Numbered from the stretch's first letter, positions 8,690 through 18,732 are shown. The stretch: DNA of 64,000 bases from Komagataeibacter sp. FNDCF1 (GCF_021295335.1 NZ_JAIWOT010000001.1:1305001-1369000); one strand, 5' to 3'. The notes: generated by a model not told the origin, from the letters alone. Translations and numbers: made by a program.

Positions 8690-10072
8690 TCAGGCCGGAA
8701 GTACGATCCGTACCCGCGCGCCCCCCATCGGGCTGGCTTCCAGCCCGATATGGCCGCCATGGGCATGAATGATGTCACGCGCTATGGCCAGGCCCAGGCC
8801 GGTGCCGCCCTCGGCCCCGCTCTCAAAGGGGCGGAAGACATGCTCGCGCCTGGATTCTTCTATCCCGCAGCCATCGTCATCCACATACAGCACGACCTGC
8901 CTGCGCCCGCTCTGGGCTGAAAAAACGACCCGCTCCGCATGGCGGCGCGCGTTCTCCGCCACGTTGCTCAGCACGCGCCGCAGGGCGTTGGGCCGCCCGG
9001 TCATGGCCAGCCCCGGGGTGATCGACCCGATGGCCGCCTGCGCGCCCATGCGGCGCAGGGTGGTCACGATTTCCTCGAACATGTCCTCCACCCGGATCAT
9101 GACGGGGGTTTCCGCCCCTTCCCCCCGGGCAAAGGAGAGGTACCCTTCGATCATGTGCTCCATTTCCCCGATATCGCCAATCATGTCGGCAATGTCGGGC
9201 TGCAGGTCGGCGGCCTCCACCCTGCCCGCGCGTGGCAGCATGGCCAGGGACAGCCGCAGGCGGGTCAGTGGCGTGCGCAGGTCGTGGGAGACACCGGCCA
9301 GCACGGTGGTGCGCTGTTCGACAAAGCGGTTGATGCGCTCGCGCATGCGGTTGAAGGCCACGGCGGCCTTGCGGATCTCCTGCGCACCCTCTGGCACGAT
9401 CGGCACGGTATCGCGCCCCAGCCCGAACAGTTCCGCCGCCCGCGCCAGCCGCCTGATGGCCCGCACCTGGTTGCGCATGAACAGGGCCGCGATCAGGAAC
9501 AGCAGCAGCGCGCTGCCCGACGCCCATGCCACGAACAGCCATACGGGGGCCACAACCAGCCGCTTGCGCAGGACCACAACCTGCAGCACGCCAATAGGTG
9601 TCTGAACCGAAATCACGACCCGGTGACGCGCCTGCTTCCAGTCGACAAAGGTGGGCCAGCGCACGGCGGCCTGAAGGTCGTGGGCCAGATCCTCGTCTAT
9701 CGGACCAAGCACATGGTTCGACCCGCTGCGGTGCAGGCTTTCACCTTCATGCAGGGTCATGACCAGACCCGCGCGCCGCCCCGCATCCTCCAGTATCCAC
9801 TGCCGGTCCGCCGCTGACGGATAGCGTTCGAGCATGTCCAGCGTCATGGAGATGGTGGTGGCCAGATCGCCCGACAGGCGGCGCGAGACGACCTGCAGGT
9901 AATGGCCATAGAACAGTTCCAGCGAGATGGCCTGTGTGGCCAGAAGCGGAATGAACCCGATCAGCAGCATCCGCCCCAGCAGCGAGCGCGGCAGGATGCG
10001 GCGGACGAGCCGTTCGCGCACACGACGCCAGCCGCGTGGCGGGGCGCTGTCCATGCCTGGGGGTGACTCCAT
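8690..10072 (-). CDS. EnvZ-type sensor histidine kinase
   Basis: A 460-residue inner-membrane kinase. There is a transmembrane helix at about residues 32-52, a periplasmic loop of about 125 residues, a second helix near 175-200 and a HAMP domain. The H-box is SHDLRTPLTRLR; the catalytic domain has NVAENARRH (N box), DDDGCGI and GTGLGLAIARD. This is the EnvZ/OsmZ class that normally pairs with an OmpR-type regulator. No regulator adjoins it; the nearest is the PetR-like gene at 12331, beyond rpsU, def and COQ9. ATG 10054 is an alternative start. It begins 31 bp after the rpsU terminator. Confidence 0.9.
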   Translation of the reverse strand: MESPPGMDSAPPRGWRRVRERLVRRILPRSLLGRMLLIGFIPLLATQAISLELFYGHYLQVVSRRLSGDLATTISMTLDMLERYPSAADRQWILEDAGRRAGLVMTLHEGESLHRSGSNHVLGPIDEDLAHDLQAAVRWPTFVDWKQARHRVVISVQTPIGVLQVVVLRKRLVVAPVWLFVAWASGSALLLFLIAALFMRNQVRAIRRLARAAELFGLGRDTVPIVPEGAQEIRKAAVAFNRMRERINRFVEQRTTVLAGVSHDLRTPLTRLRLSLAMLPRAGRVEAADLQPDIADMIGDIGEMEHMIEGYLSFARGEGAETPVMIRVEDMFEEIVTTLRRMGAQAAIGSITPGLAMTGRPNALRRVLSNVAENARRHAERVVFSAQSGRRQVVLYVDDDGCGIEESRREHVFRPFESGAEGGTGLGLAIARDIIHAHGGHIGLEASPMGGARVRIVLPA

Positions 10073-10102
10073 GCCGTCCTTCTCCGGTTTTTTCCAGGCA
10101 CA

Positions 10103-10132
10103 AAAAAACCGGCTCCCTTGCAGGAGCCGGTT
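10103..10132 (-). terminator. Rho-independent terminator after rpsU
   Basis: On the minus strand AACCGGCTCC and GGAGCCGGTT form a perfect ten-base stem with a six-base loop followed by a T-run. It separates rpsU from the histidine kinase gene. Confidence 0.88.
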
Positions 10133-10175
10133 CCTTGCGGGTCAGACCCGTATCTGTATCCTGATGACGCGGGGC

Positions 10176-10379
10176 TTAGAAGCCTTCACGCTCCAGGCGC
10201 TTGCGCTCCATCTTGCGGGCGCGGCGCACGGCTTCGGCTGCCTCGCGCGCCTTGCGCTCGGACGGCTTTTCGTAATGGCGACGCAGCTTCATTTCGCGGA
10301 AGATGCCTTCACGCTGCATTTTTTTCTTGAGGGCCTTGAGGGCCTGATCAACATTGTTGTCACGAACGAGAACCTGCAC
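10176..10379 (-). CDS. rpsU: 30S ribosomal protein S21
   Basis: A 67-residue small-subunit protein, highly basic, with the signature [19 protein letters not shown] and a Lys/Arg-rich C-terminus. The conserved N-terminus fixes the start at a GTG codon (10377-10379), with AGGAG upstream. A longer in-frame extension to 10490 is not conserved. It is divergent from the def/COQ9 unit, the arrangement that gave COQ9-like proteins the name 'rpsU-divergently transcribed'. Confidence 0.95.
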   Translation of the reverse strand: MQVLVRDNNVDQALKALKKKMQREGIFREMKLRRHYEKPSERKAREAAEAVRRARKMERKRLEREGF

Positions 10380-10489
10380 TGGGTCGTCAACTCCTGATCT
10401 GCCATCCGGTATGGATGATCCATGAAACTGAAACTTGGGGAACGTCCGCCCGAGGCCATTCCCTTCGTGCGATTCCCAAACGGGCCGCA

Positions 10490-10519
10490 CCTATATCACA
10501 CTCACGCACGGCAACACAA
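10490..10519 (-). promoter_or_regulatory. Weak candidate promoter for rpsU
   Basis: On the minus strand TATAGG (10490-10495) and TTGTGT (10514-10519) are separated by 18 bp within the 239-bp rpsU/def intergenic region. Both hexamers are imperfect. Confidence 0.3.
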
Positions 10520-10618
10520 ATCTTTCCCGCAGGCAGGGATAAATGAATTTCCTGCTCCGCCTTGCGTGCCAACGCTGTCATATAGATGTTCCCCGAAACA
10601 GGAAGGGCATTTCCTTTC

Positions 10619-11149
10619 ATGACGCTGCTCAAGATCGCCCGCATGGGCCATCCGGTGCTGCTCCGGCCCGCCAGTGATGTTGCCGACCCGCAGGCCCCCG
10701 CCATCCGCACGCTGGTGGCGGACATGATCGAGACCATGCTCGATGCACAGGGCGCGGGACTGGCTGCGCCGCAGGTCCATCAGAGCCTGCGCCTGTTCGT
10801 CTATCATGTCCCGCCTGCCCGCAGCGCGGGGGAAGACGACCCGCCACGGCCGCCATCGGTCCTGATCAACCCGGTGCTGGAACCCGTGGATGAGGAAAAG
10901 GTGGACCGACTGGAGGGCTGCCTGTCCATTCCCGGCATGCGGGGCTGGGTGCCGCGCTACCGGCGCATCGCCTATCGGGGGCTTGATGGGCATGGTCATG
11001 AAGTGCACGGCGTTGCATCAGGCTTTCTGGCCAATGTATTGCAGCACGAATACGATCACCTGAACGGGATTCTCTACCCCATGCGCATGGTCGATCTGGG
11101 CCGGATGGGATTTGACAGCGAAATGGCACGTTATGGAGAGCGCACATGA
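10619..11149 (+). CDS. def: Peptide deformylase
   Basis: A 176-residue metalloenzyme that removes the N-formyl group from nascent proteins. All three motifs are present: GAGLAAPQ (motif 1), EGCLSIPG with the metal-binding Cys (motif 2) and QHEYDHLNG with two metal-binding His and the catalytic Glu (motif 3). The start is ATG 10619 (MTLLKIARMG) with AGGAAGG upstream. Its stop overlaps the next gene's ATG by four bases. Confidence 0.95.
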   Translation: MTLLKIARMGHPVLLRPASDVADPQAPAIRTLVADMIETMLDAQGAGLAAPQVHQSLRLFVYHVPPARSAGEDDPPRPPSVLINPVLEPVDEEKVDRLEGCLSIPGMRGWVPRYRRIAYRGLDGHGHEVHGVASGFLANVLQHEYDHLNGILYPMRMVDLGRMGFDSEMARYGERT

Positions 11150-11769
11150 ATCCTTCCCTTCTGGCCACGGCCGCCACGTCCGCGCTGGTGCCGCCCGCGC
11201 TTCCGCACTCACCACAGGGTGATGACCTGCTGCGCCGGTTCCTGGCCGATCCGCGCGCGGGCAGCACGCCATGGACTCCGGCCCTGCTGCGGGCCTGTCT
11301 GGGGGCGGATGCGGATATCCTGTTCCCCGAAGGGGTGGCGCAGGTGGCCGAATCCTGTTTCGACCTGATGGACCGTGACATGCTGGCCGCATCAGGCAGC
11401 TTCCGCAGCCGCAAGATCAGCCGCCGCGTGCGCGCCGCCATCCTGTTCCGGCTGGAACGCGCCGCGCCATATCGCATGGCCATACGGCAGGCGCTGGCGG
11501 TGCTCATGGTTCCGACGCATGCCCGTATCCTGGCCCGCACGCTGGGCCGGAGCGTGAACGCCATATGGCAGGCGGCGGCCGATACCTCCACCGGCTTCAC
11601 ATTCCTGACCAAGCGCGTCACGCTCAGTGGCGTCTATGTTTCCACACTGCTGTTCTGGCTCACACGCGGGGGCAATCCGGCATCGGTGGAGGAATTCCTT
11701 GACCGTCGCCTGGCCGATGTCGGGCGCATCACGCGCCTGCGCAACCGGCTGACCGGCCGTATCGCCTGA
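11146..11769 (+). CDS. COQ9-family (rpsU-divergent) protein
   Basis: A 207-residue protein of the COQ9 family, lipid-binding helical proteins related to TetR folds that support ubiquinone biosynthesis. The C-terminal signature is clear: DTSTGFTFLTKRVTLSGVY followed by STLLFWL. The N-terminal 40 residues are Pro/Ala-rich. It is translationally coupled to def (ATGA overlap). Neighbourhood with rpsU matches the family's name; support for a ubiquinone role is by family only. Confidence 0.85.
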   Translation: MNPSLLATAATSALVPPALPHSPQGDDLLRRFLADPRAGSTPWTPALLRACLGADADILFPEGVAQVAESCFDLMDRDMLAASGSFRSRKISRRVRAAILFRLERAAPYRMAIRQALAVLMVPTHARILARTLGRSVNAIWQAAADTSTGFTFLTKRVTLSGVYVSTLLFWLTRGGNPASVEEFLDRRLADVGRITRLRNRLTGRIA

Positions 11770-11791
11770 ACGCCGGACATTCCACCACGCC

Positions 11792-12334
11792 ATGGCCCCG
11801 CCCCGCCCGCCCCCCATCCGCAGCACGCCCACGGGTGCGGGGGTGGAACTGCTCTTCCTGCGCGACGAGGACATGCGCCAGGCGCAGGACCTGCTCATGC
11901 TGGCGTGCCGTTCTTTCAATGCGGTGATTGACCAGGAACTGCAGGCACAGGGTCTGGGACATGCACATTACCGGATCATGCAGGCCGTGGCGCAGCAGCC
12001 CGGCCTGCCGGTGGGCGGACTGCTGGACCTGCTGGGCATTACCAAGCAGAGCATGGGCCGTGCACTGGGGGAACTGCTGACGCACGGGCTGATACGGCAG
12101 GAAACCGCCCAGCAGGACCGCAGGCAGCGCCAGCTTTACCTGACGCCACGCGGAACGGAGATTGAAAACCGTCTCTTTTCCCTGCAACGTGAGGTACTTC
12201 TGCGGGTGTACCGCAATGCGGGCGGCAGGGCGGTGGACGGTTTCCGCCGCGTCATGCGCGGCCTGATAGACGAATCGGATGGCCCCGGCGTATCCACCGG
12301 TGCCTTTTCCCCTTCCGACCGGAGTTCCCCATGA
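11792..12334 (+). CDS. MarR-family regulator (PetP-like)
   Basis: A 180-residue regulator with a MarR winged helix at about residues 35-145 (LPVGGLLDLLGITKQSMGRAL, then TAQQDRRQRQLYLT for the wing). Its stop overlaps the ATG of the response regulator by four bases. A MarR-like gene coupled to an OmpR-like regulator is the petP-petR arrangement of Rhodobacter capsulatus, where the pair is needed for bc1-complex expression. That function is not shown here and is inference from order and family. Confidence 0.85.
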   Translation: MAPPRPPPIRSTPTGAGVELLFLRDEDMRQAQDLLMLACRSFNAVIDQELQAQGLGHAHYRIMQAVAQQPGLPVGGLLDLLGITKQSMGRALGELLTHGLIRQETAQQDRRQRQLYLTPRGTEIENRLFSLQREVLLRVYRNAGGRAVDGFRRVMRGLIDESDGPGVSTGAFSPSDRSSP

Positions 12335-13068
12335 TCCAGACGGCCTGCGACTCATCTTCCCCCCGTGACAGCATGATCGTGGATGCGCATGTGGTGGTGG
12401 TGGATGATGATCCCCGCCTGCGCCGCCTGCTGCAACGTTACCTGAGTGAACAGGGCTTTCGTGTCAGCGCCGCGTCATCGGCCCATGAAGCACGGCAGGT
12501 GCTTGGCTTCATGCAGCCCGATGCACTGGTGCTCGACATTACCATGCCGGGGGAAAACGGGCTGGAACTGACCCGGGAACTGCGGCGGGAGAAGCATGAT
12601 TTCCCCATACTGCTGCTGACCGCGCGCGGCGAGCCGGAGGACCGGATCATCGGGCTGGAAGCCGGGGCCGATGATTACCTGGCCAAACCGTTCGAACCAC
12701 GTGAACTGCTGCTGCGGCTCAAGGCGCACCTGCGTCGATTCGTGCCGCCGGCGCCCAGCAGCAACCTGCGTATCGTGCGGCTGGGCACGCTGGAATTCGA
12801 CCCGGTGCGCGGCCTGCTGTCCAATGCCGATGGCATCGTGCACCTGACGGGGGGGGAATCGGCGCTGCTTTCGGTGCTGGCGCGCCACCCGAACGAGATC
12901 CTGTCGCGCACCGATATCGCAACGACACTGGACATGGAGGAAATTGGCAAGCGCGCGGTGGATGTGCAGGTCACCCGCCTGCGCCGCCGCATCGAGCCCG
13001 ACCCCAAGGAACCACGCTACCTGCAGACCGTGCGCGGCAAGGGTTACGTGCTCAAGCCGGGCCTTTGA
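12331..13068 (+). CDS. OmpR-family response regulator (PetR-like)
   Basis: A 245-residue DNA-binding regulator. The receiver domain (about 20-135) has the acidic pair in VVDDDPR, the phospho-acceptor Asp in VLDITMPGENG, and the conserved Thr (LLLTARG) and Lys (LAKPFEP). The winged helix (about 150-243) ends in VQVTRLRRRIE and VRGKGYVLKP. ACCGGAG precedes the ATG. It is coupled to the MarR-like gene and probably co-transcribed with def. The likely kinase is the EnvZ-type gene at 8690-10072, which is an inference. Confidence 0.92.
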   Translation: MIQTACDSSSPRDSMIVDAHVVVVDDDPRLRRLLQRYLSEQGFRVSAASSAHEARQVLGFMQPDALVLDITMPGENGLELTRELRREKHDFPILLLTARGEPEDRIIGLEAGADDYLAKPFEPRELLLRLKAHLRRFVPPAPSSNLRIVRLGTLEFDPVRGLLSNADGIVHLTGGESALLSVLARHPNEILSRTDIATTLDMEEIGKRAVDVQVTRLRRRIEPDPKEPRYLQTVRGKGYVLKPGL

Positions 13069-13076
13069 AACAGAAA

Positions 13077-13153
13077 GAAGTTTCTGGTGCCGCTTTTTTT
13101 AAAGCTTCGAAGAACGCCGCCTTTTTGAAAAAAGGCGGCGCCTGGAAACTTTC
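13077..13153. repeat. Imperfect palindromic intergenic element with internal hairpin
   Basis: The outer arms GAAGTTTCTGGTGCCGC (13077-13093) and GCGGCGCCTGGAAACTTTC (13135-13153) are near inverted repeats. Inside, CGCCGCCTTTTT and AAAAAGGCGGCG (13115-13140) form a strong hairpin. It lies nine bases after the petR-like stop, so the inner hairpin may end that transcript. The nested symmetric layout looks like a mobile or REP-like unit. Confidence 0.65.
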
Positions 13154-13197
13154 ATGATCTCCCGATCAGCCAGTCTGAAATAACCCCTTGAAGTGAA

Positions 13198-13228
13198 AAA
13201 GGCCGGCACATCCACCATGCCGGCCTTT
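13198..13228. terminator. Bidirectional terminator after leuB
   Basis: The stem AAAGGCCGGCA / TGCCGGCCTTT has a nine-base loop, with an A-run on the plus-strand 5' side giving a T-tail on the minus strand. It ends the leuB transcript and can back up termination of petR. Confidence 0.85.
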
Positions 13229-13255
13229 CTTGCACCAGAGGCAATGCCCAAAGGC

Positions 13256-14374
13256 TCAGGCCGCCCCGTTCAGGCGCTCCAGTTCGGCCACCACGGCGCT
13301 ACCCATGCCATCGGTGTTCACTTCCGTCCTGCCCGCGCTCATGATGTCGGGCGTGCGCAGGCCCTGGTCCAGCACGTTGGACACGGCCTGCTCGATCAGT
13401 GCCGCATCCTCCTGCATATCGAACGAATAGCGCAGCAGCATGGCAAAGGAGAGGATCTGCGCCAGCGGGTTCGCCTTGCCCTGCCCCGCAATGTCCGGCG
13501 CGCTGCCATGGATCGGTTCATACAGCGCGGGCAGGCGGCCGTCCTCGCCCTTTGCTCCCAGTGTGGCCGAAGGCAGCATGCCCAGGCTGCCCGTCAGCAT
13601 AGAGGCAAGGTCGGACAGCAGGTCGCCAAACAGGTTGCCGGTCACGATCACATCGAACTGGCGCGGATTGCGCACCATCTGCATGGCACAGTTGTCAGCC
13701 AGCATATGGGTCAGTTCCACGTCCTTGTACTCACGGGCGTGCAGGTCGGTCACGACCTCTTTCCACAGCAGGCCGCTTTCCATCACGTTGCACTTCTCGA
13801 CCGAGCACACGCGATTGTCGCGCTTGCGTGCCAGGTCAAAGGCCACGCGGGCCACGCGCTCGATTTCCGCCGTGGTGTAGACCTCGGTATTGATGCCCCG
13901 GCGTGAGCCGTCCGGCAGGGTCTCTATGCCACGCGGCGTGCCGAAATAGATGCCGCCCACCGTCTCGCGCACGATCATGATGTCCAGCCCGCGAATGACA
14001 TCGGGCTTGAGCGTGCTGGCATCGACCAGCGAGTCGAACACCTTGGCCGGACGCAGGTTGGCGAACAGCCCCAGTTCCTGCCGCAGCTTCAGGATCGCGA
14101 TCTCGGGCCGGCGGTCAAACCCCGCTGAAGCCCATTTCGGGTCCCCTACCGAGCCGAACAGCACCGCATCCGCCGCACGCGCCGCGTCAATCACCTGCTG
14201 GGTGATCGGCTGGCCATGTACAGCAAGCGATGCGCCCCCCACCAGATCCTCGCTGATATCAAACCGGATGCCGCGCGCCTGCGCCATCCAGTCCATGATG
14301 CGCCGGACCTGCTGCATGATTTCAGGACCAATGCCATCGCCAGGCAGGATCAGGAGTTTCTTGGGTGCGGACAT
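13256..14374 (-). CDS. leuB: 3-isopropylmalate dehydrogenase
   Basis: A 372-residue NAD-dependent oxidative decarboxylase giving 2-ketoisocaproate, the last committed step of leucine synthesis. Visible hallmarks are LPGDGIGPE near the N-terminus, [22 protein letters not shown], the catalytic YTTAEIERV and the metal-binding NLFGDLLSD. The ATG at 14374 (MSAPKKLL) has GGATGGGA upstream; 14386 has none. It is the last gene of a leuC-leuD-leuB run on the minus strand. Confidence 0.96.
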   Translation of the reverse strand: MSAPKKLLILPGDGIGPEIMQQVRRIMDWMAQARGIRFDISEDLVGGASLAVHGQPITQQVIDAARAADAVLFGSVGDPKWASAGFDRRPEIAILKLRQELGLFANLRPAKVFDSLVDASTLKPDVIRGLDIMIVRETVGGIYFGTPRGIETLPDGSRRGINTEVYTTAEIERVARVAFDLARKRDNRVCSVEKCNVMESGLLWKEVVTDLHAREYKDVELTHMLADNCAMQMVRNPRQFDVIVTGNLFGDLLSDLASMLTGSLGMLPSATLGAKGEDGRLPALYEPIHGSAPDIAGQGKANPLAQILSFAMLLRYSFDMQEDAALIEQAVSNVLDQGLRTPDIMSAGRTEVNTDGMGSAVVAELERLNGAA

Positions 14375-14451
14375 GACGTTTCCCATCCGGATAATCGGTT
14401 TGTTAAATGCTCTTTCCCGTGTGGCGGGCAGCGGGCAGCCGCCCGGGCCGC

Positions 14452-15075
14452 TCAGTCAAGGACGATGCGGGGCATCCACGGCTGTGCCTTCTCGCGGCGA
14501 TCCTCGAAGGTCGTGATCGACTTTTCATGCTGCAGGGTCTGGTCAATATCATCCAGCCCTTCCAGCAGCAGCTGCTTGCGCAGCGGGTCGACCTCGAAGG
14601 GCACTTCGCTGCCATCGGGGCGCATGACGACCTGCCGTGGCAGGTCGATCGTGATGCGCGCATTGCCGCCCATGCGGGCATCTTCCATCAGCTGCTCACA
14701 CACCGCGCGCGGCAGGGCGATGGGCAGGATGCCGTTCTTGAAACAGTTGTTATTGAAGATATCGGCAAAGGACGGCGCGATCACGCAGCGGATGCCAAAA
14801 TCCAGCAGCGCCCAGGGCGCATGCTCGCGTGAGGAACCACAACCAAGGTTGTCATACGTGATCAGGATCTCGGCCTTGCGGTAAGGCTCCTGATTCAGCA
14901 CGAAATCCGGATTTTCCGTACCATCGGGCCGGTAGCGCATGCTGTCGAACGCATGCACACCCAGGCCGGAGCGCCTGGTGGTCTTGAGAAACCGCGCCGG
15001 GATGATCTTGTCGGTATCGATGTTCTCTTCCGGCAGAGGGGCCGCCACGGCCGTGAGGACGTTGAATTTATCCAT
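14452..15075 (-). CDS. leuD: 3-isopropylmalate dehydratase small subunit
   Basis: A 207-residue swivel-domain subunit of isopropylmalate isomerase, which pairs with LeuC. Markers are [35 protein letters not shown] and the FKNGILPI segment. It starts two bases after the leuC stop, so translation is coupled. Confidence 0.96.
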   Translation of the reverse strand: MDKFNVLTAVAAPLPEENIDTDKIIPARFLKTTRRSGLGVHAFDSMRYRPDGTENPDFVLNQEPYRKAEILITYDNLGCGSSREHAPWALLDFGIRCVIAPSFADIFNNNCFKNGILPIALPRAVCEQLMEDARMGGNARITIDLPRQVVMRPDGSEVPFEVDPLRKQLLLEGLDDIDQTLQHEKSITTFEDRREKAQPWMPRIVLD

Positions 15076-15077
15076 TG

Positions 15078-16481
15078 TCAGATCAGCTCCCGCACATCGG
15101 TCAGGGTTCCGGTTACGGCGGCCGCCGCCGCCATGGCAGGCGACAGCAGGTGCGTACGCCCGCCGGGCCCCTGCCTGCCCTCAAAATTACGGTTGGATGT
15201 GGAGGCACAGCGCTGGCCCGGCGTCAGCCGGTCGGGGTTCATGCCAAGGCACATGGAACACCCGGCCTCGCGCCACTCGAACCCGGCTTCCAGAAAAACC
15301 CTGTCCAGCCCTTCCTCTTCCGCCTGCGCCTTCACAATACCCGATCCGGGCACGATCATCGCCCGCACACCGGGGGCGACCTTGCGCCCCGCGGCAATGG
15401 CGGCGGCGGCCCGCAGGTCCTCGATCCGGCTGTTGGTGCATGACCCGATGAACACGACATCAACCGGCGTACCCGCGATCTTCTGTCCGGCCTGCAGCCC
15501 CATGTAGTCCAGCATGCGCTGCATCTGCGCGCGGCGGGCCGGGTCGGCTTCGGTGGCAGGATCGGGCACGGTGCCGGTGACGGGAATGACGGTCTCGGGG
15601 CTGGTGCCCCATGTCAGCACGGGGGTGATGTCTTCCGCGCGCAGTTCCACCACGCGGTCGTAATGGGCGCCCTCGTCGGCAGCCAGCGTCTTCCAGTAGG
15701 CCACGGCCTCGTCAAACGCCTCGCCTTTCGGCGCGAAGGGGCGGCCGCGCACGTATTCGAACGTGGTCTCGTCAGGTGCGACCAGTCCCGCGCGGGCACC
15801 GGCCTCGATCGACATGTTGCACACCGTCATCCGGCCCGCCATGTCCAGGTCACGAATGGCGGAGCCCGCGAACTCGATCACATGCCCCGTACCACCTGCT
15901 GTCCCGATATGGCCGATGATCGCCAGCATGATGTCTTTGGCAGTGACACCGGGGCCGACCTGCCCCTCGACGACGACCTTCATGTTCTTCGCGGGCTTCT
16001 GCAGGATGGTCTGGGTCGCCATCACATGCTCGACCTCGGACGTGCCGATACCGAATGCCAGCGCCCCCAGCGCGCCGTGGGTGGAAGTATGGCTGTCACC
16101 GCATACGATGGTCATGCCTGGCAGGGAAATCCCCTGTTCCGGCCCCACAACATGCACGATGCCCTGGCGCGCGGACAGCAGCGGGAAATACGGCACGCCG
16201 AATTCCTTCACGTTGCGTTCCAGCGTTTCGATCTGGTTGCGACTTTCGGGTTCCGCAATCGGCAGCGTGCGGTCGGATGTGGGCACGTTATGGTCCACCA
16301 CCGCAACCGTCGCATCCGGATGGCGCAGGCGGCGGCCGCTCAGGCGCAGCCCCTCAAACGCCTGCGGGCTGGTGACTTCGTGCAGGAGATGACGGTCGAT
16401 ATAGAGGATGGCGGTCCTGTCCGGAAGGGTTTCGACCACATGGCTATCCCATATCTTGTCGAACAGTGTGCGCGGGGCCAT
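15078..16481 (-). CDS. leuC: 3-isopropylmalate dehydratase large subunit
   Basis: A 467-residue aconitase-family subunit carrying a [4Fe-4S] cluster. The cluster Cys residues are in [12 protein letters not shown] and the [10 protein letters not shown] motif; [23 protein letters not shown] is intact. The start is ATG 16481 ([11 protein letters not shown]) with GAGAGGA upstream; a longer frame to 16535 lacks this site. It lies downstream of the rplS terminator, so the leu genes need a promoter within the short gap 16482-16561, where I see no strong hexamers. Confidence 0.96.
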   Translation of the reverse strand: MAPRTLFDKIWDSHVVETLPDRTAILYIDRHLLHEVTSPQAFEGLRLSGRRLRHPDATVAVVDHNVPTSDRTLPIAEPESRNQIETLERNVKEFGVPYFPLLSARQGIVHVVGPEQGISLPGMTIVCGDSHTSTHGALGALAFGIGTSEVEHVMATQTILQKPAKNMKVVVEGQVGPGVTAKDIMLAIIGHIGTAGGTGHVIEFAGSAIRDLDMAGRMTVCNMSIEAGARAGLVAPDETTFEYVRGRPFAPKGEAFDEAVAYWKTLAADEGAHYDRVVELRAEDITPVLTWGTSPETVIPVTGTVPDPATEADPARRAQMQRMLDYMGLQAGQKIAGTPVDVVFIGSCTNSRIEDLRAAAAIAAGRKVAPGVRAMIVPGSGIVKAQAEEEGLDRVFLEAGFEWREAGCSMCLGMNPDRLTPGQRCASTSNRNFEGRQGPGGRTHLLSPAMAAAAAVTGTLTDVRELI

Positions 16482-16561
16482 CGTATTTTCCTCTCCCGGA
16501 CGGAAACAGGCCGCCATCACGCGCGGGACAGGCACGTAACGGGCAGCCGGAAATTCTCAGG

Positions 16562-16609
16562 TAAAAAGCGTTTCGCCCGTTTCCACCACAATGGCGGGAA
16601 ACGGGCGAA
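16562..16609 (-). terminator. Rho-independent terminator after rplS
   Basis: On the minus strand TTCGCCCGTTTCC pairs with GGAAACGGGCGAA around a 12-base loop and is followed by CGCTTTTTAC. It separates the rplS operon from leuC. Confidence 0.85.
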
Positions 16610-16620
16610 GGGTCGGCGTA

Positions 16621-17016
16621 TTACTCGGCTGCGGCGGTGGCCGCGGGTGCCGCGACCTCACGCTTGCGCTCGGCAATACGGGCGGACTTGCCGCGACGGC
16701 CACGCAGGTAATACAGCTTCGCACGGCGGACAACGCCGCGACGGACAACCGTGATGTCCGCAATGGTGGGGGAATACAGCGGGAACACACGCTCCACGCC
16801 TTCACCGTTGGAAATCTTGCGCACGGTGAAGTTGCTGTTCAGGCCCTTGTTGGAGCGGGCGATCACAACGCCTTCGTAGTTCTGCACACGCTTGCGGGTG
16901 CCTTCGACCACTTCCACGCCGACACGCACGGTATCGCCCGGGGCGAATTCCGGTACGGCGCGCTTTGCGGTCAGGCGGGCGATCTCTTCCGCCTCGTATT
17001 TCTGGATGATGTTCAT
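16621..17016 (-). CDS. rplS: 50S ribosomal protein L19
   Basis: A 131-residue large-subunit protein with the family core [26 protein letters not shown] and [10 protein letters not shown]. The C-terminus ends in an Ala-rich tail ([10 protein letters not shown]) longer than in enterobacteria. It follows trmD, as in most bacteria. Confidence 0.97.
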   Translation of the reverse strand: MNIIQKYEAEEIARLTAKRAVPEFAPGDTVRVGVEVVEGTRKRVQNYEGVVIARSNKGLNSNFTVRKISNGEGVERVFPLYSPTIADITVVRRGVVRRAKLYYLRGRRGKSARIAERKREVAAPAATAAAE

Positions 17017-17047
17017 GATCCGGTCCTCGTTCGATAGGATTTCATGT

Positions 17048-17794
17048 TCAGTTCAGCCGGTCCGCATCGGCACGGGGGCCTACGGTCCGGGAAATGTCTT
17101 GACCCGCGCCCGCCCGGTAGGCGGCCCACAGGTCCGGCCGACGCGCCTGCGTCACCGTCTCGGATGCCGCGCGCCGCCATTCGGCGATCGCGGCATGATG
17201 ACCGGACAGCAGGACTTCGGGCACGTCGCGCCCGTCCCATTGTGCCGGCTTGGTATAAAGCGGATATTCAAGCAGACCGTCGGAGAAGCTTTCCTCGACC
17301 GCACTTTCCCCCGATCCCATCACGCCCGGCAGCAGCCGCACGCAGGCATCAAGCAGCACAGTCGCCGCCACCTCCCCGCCCGACAGGACATAATCCCCTA
17401 TCGAGACCTGTTCAGCACCCGAGGCTTCGAGCACGCGCTCATCCACCCCTTCGTACCGCCCACACAGCACCACGACACCCGGACCCGCCGCATACCGGCG
17501 GATATCCGCCTGCTGCAGCCGCCGTCCGCGCGGCGTGGGATAGACCAGCGGTCGCCCCGCCAGATCAATATCGGCAATGGCACCCGCCACGACATCGGGG
17601 CGCATGACCATGCCCGCCCCGCCGCCAAACGGCGTATCGTCCACAACCCGGTGCCGCCCCAGACCGTATGCGCGCATGTCACGCGCCTCCACGGACCAGA
17701 TGCCACGTTCCAGCGCCCGCCCGGCCAGCGAATGGCCCAGCATGCCTGGAAACATGTCGGGGAACAGCGTCAGCGCCGTTACCTGCCACGTCAT
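17048..17794 (-). CDS. trmD: tRNA (guanine-N1)-methyltransferase
   Basis: A 248-residue SPOUT-class enzyme that makes m1G37 in tRNAs with G36, which includes the tRNA-Pro(GGG) of this window. Motifs seen are [40 protein letters not shown] and the knot region [10 protein letters not shown]. The start at 17794 (MTWQVTAL) overlaps the rimM stop by four bases; extension to 17830 adds a non-conserved stretch. Confidence 0.96.
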   Translation of the reverse strand: MTWQVTALTLFPDMFPGMLGHSLAGRALERGIWSVEARDMRAYGLGRHRVVDDTPFGGGAGMVMRPDVVAGAIADIDLAGRPLVYPTPRGRRLQQADIRRYAAGPGVVVLCGRYEGVDERVLEASGAEQVSIGDYVLSGGEVAATVLLDACVRLLPGVMGSGESAVEESFSDGLLEYPLYTKPAQWDGRDVPEVLLSGHHAAIAEWRRAASETVTQARRPDLWAAYRAGAGQDISRTVGPRADADRLN

Positions 17795-18342
17795 GGCGCA
17801 TCTCCCTGCCCCGCCGTGCCGGGAAAGCATTCGACGGGCACCTCGATCTCATCGGGCTGGCAGATGGCGACCCATCCCGCGCCGACATTCACCACCGGCA
17901 CGCAGGCTTCGGTGAATGGCAGCAGGATGCTTCCATCCGCGCCGTCAATTTCAAGGCTGGTGCCCGCACCATAGTCATGCACGGCGGCCACGCGGCCAAC
18001 CACGTGCTCCGTGCCGTGTTCGCGCGCTTCCAGCCCGACCAGATCGGCGAAATAGAATTCGTCCTCATCCGTTTCGGGCAGGCTGGTGCGGGGCACGTAC
18101 AGCTTGCGGTTGACCATCAGTTGGGCGGCTTCGCGGCTGTCAATGGCATTGCCTGCCGCATCATGCAGCCGTGCAATGCCATTGCCATGCCATGACAGCC
18201 GCCACGGACGGCCAAGGTCATCGACCAGTCCGGCATAGGCGGCCAGGTCTTCCGCCACGGCGGTGTAGCTGCGCACATGCACAAGCCCCCGCACGCCATG
18301 CGGACGACCCACCACACCCATCAGGACATGATCGCGGTTCAT
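17791..18342 (-). CDS. rimM: 16S rRNA processing protein RimM
   Basis: A 183-residue ribosome maturation factor that assists 30S head assembly. The N-terminal domain has [18 protein letters not shown], and the PRC-barrel C-terminal half has [11 protein letters not shown] and [13 protein letters not shown]. It is coupled to trmD in the rpsP-rimM-trmD-rplS order. Confidence 0.94.
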   Translation of the reverse strand: MNRDHVLMGVVGRPHGVRGLVHVRSYTAVAEDLAAYAGLVDDLGRPWRLSWHGNGIARLHDAAGNAIDSREAAQLMVNRKLYVPRTSLPETDEDEFYFADLVGLEAREHGTEHVVGRVAAVHDYGAGTSLEIDGADGSILLPFTEACVPVVNVGAGWVAICQPDEIEVPVECFPGTAGQGDAP

Positions 18343-18387
18343 GGGATGACTGCCTGCCTTTCCTGCCTGTCTATCGCGTCAGCAGAC

Positions 18388-18732
18388 TTACGCTGCGGCT
18401 GCTTCGGCAGCGGCGGCGGCACGTTCCTGTGCGCGCTTCTTGGGCGCGGACTTCTTGGGCTGCTCGTTCCAGGTCGGCTTCGGCGCCAGGCCGGCGTTGC
18501 CAAGGAAGCGGGCCACGCGGTCGGTCGGCAGCGCGCCGTTGGACAGCCAGTGGGTGATGCGCTCGCCCACCAGACGCACGCGGTCAGCATGGTCGGACGG
18601 CAGCATCGGGTTGTAGGAACCGACGCGCTCGATGAAGCGGCCATCACGCGGGGAGCGGCTGTCCGCCACAACGATGTGGTAGTAAGGACGCTTCTTCGCA
18701 CCGGCGCGGGCGAGACGGATCTTGAGGCTCAT
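18388..18732 (-). CDS. rpsP: 30S ribosomal protein S16
   Basis: A 114-residue small-subunit protein with [21 protein letters not shown] and the conserved [16 protein letters not shown]. The last 25 residues are a Lys/Ala-rich extension ending in an alanine stretch. GGAGAAG precedes the ATG. It lies 55 bp after ffh. Confidence 0.97.
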   Translation of the reverse strand: MSLKIRLARAGAKKRPYYHIVVADSRSPRDGRFIERVGSYNPMLPSDHADRVRLVGERITHWLSNGALPTDRVARFLGNAGLAPKPTWNEQPKKSAPKKRAQERAAAAAEAAAA

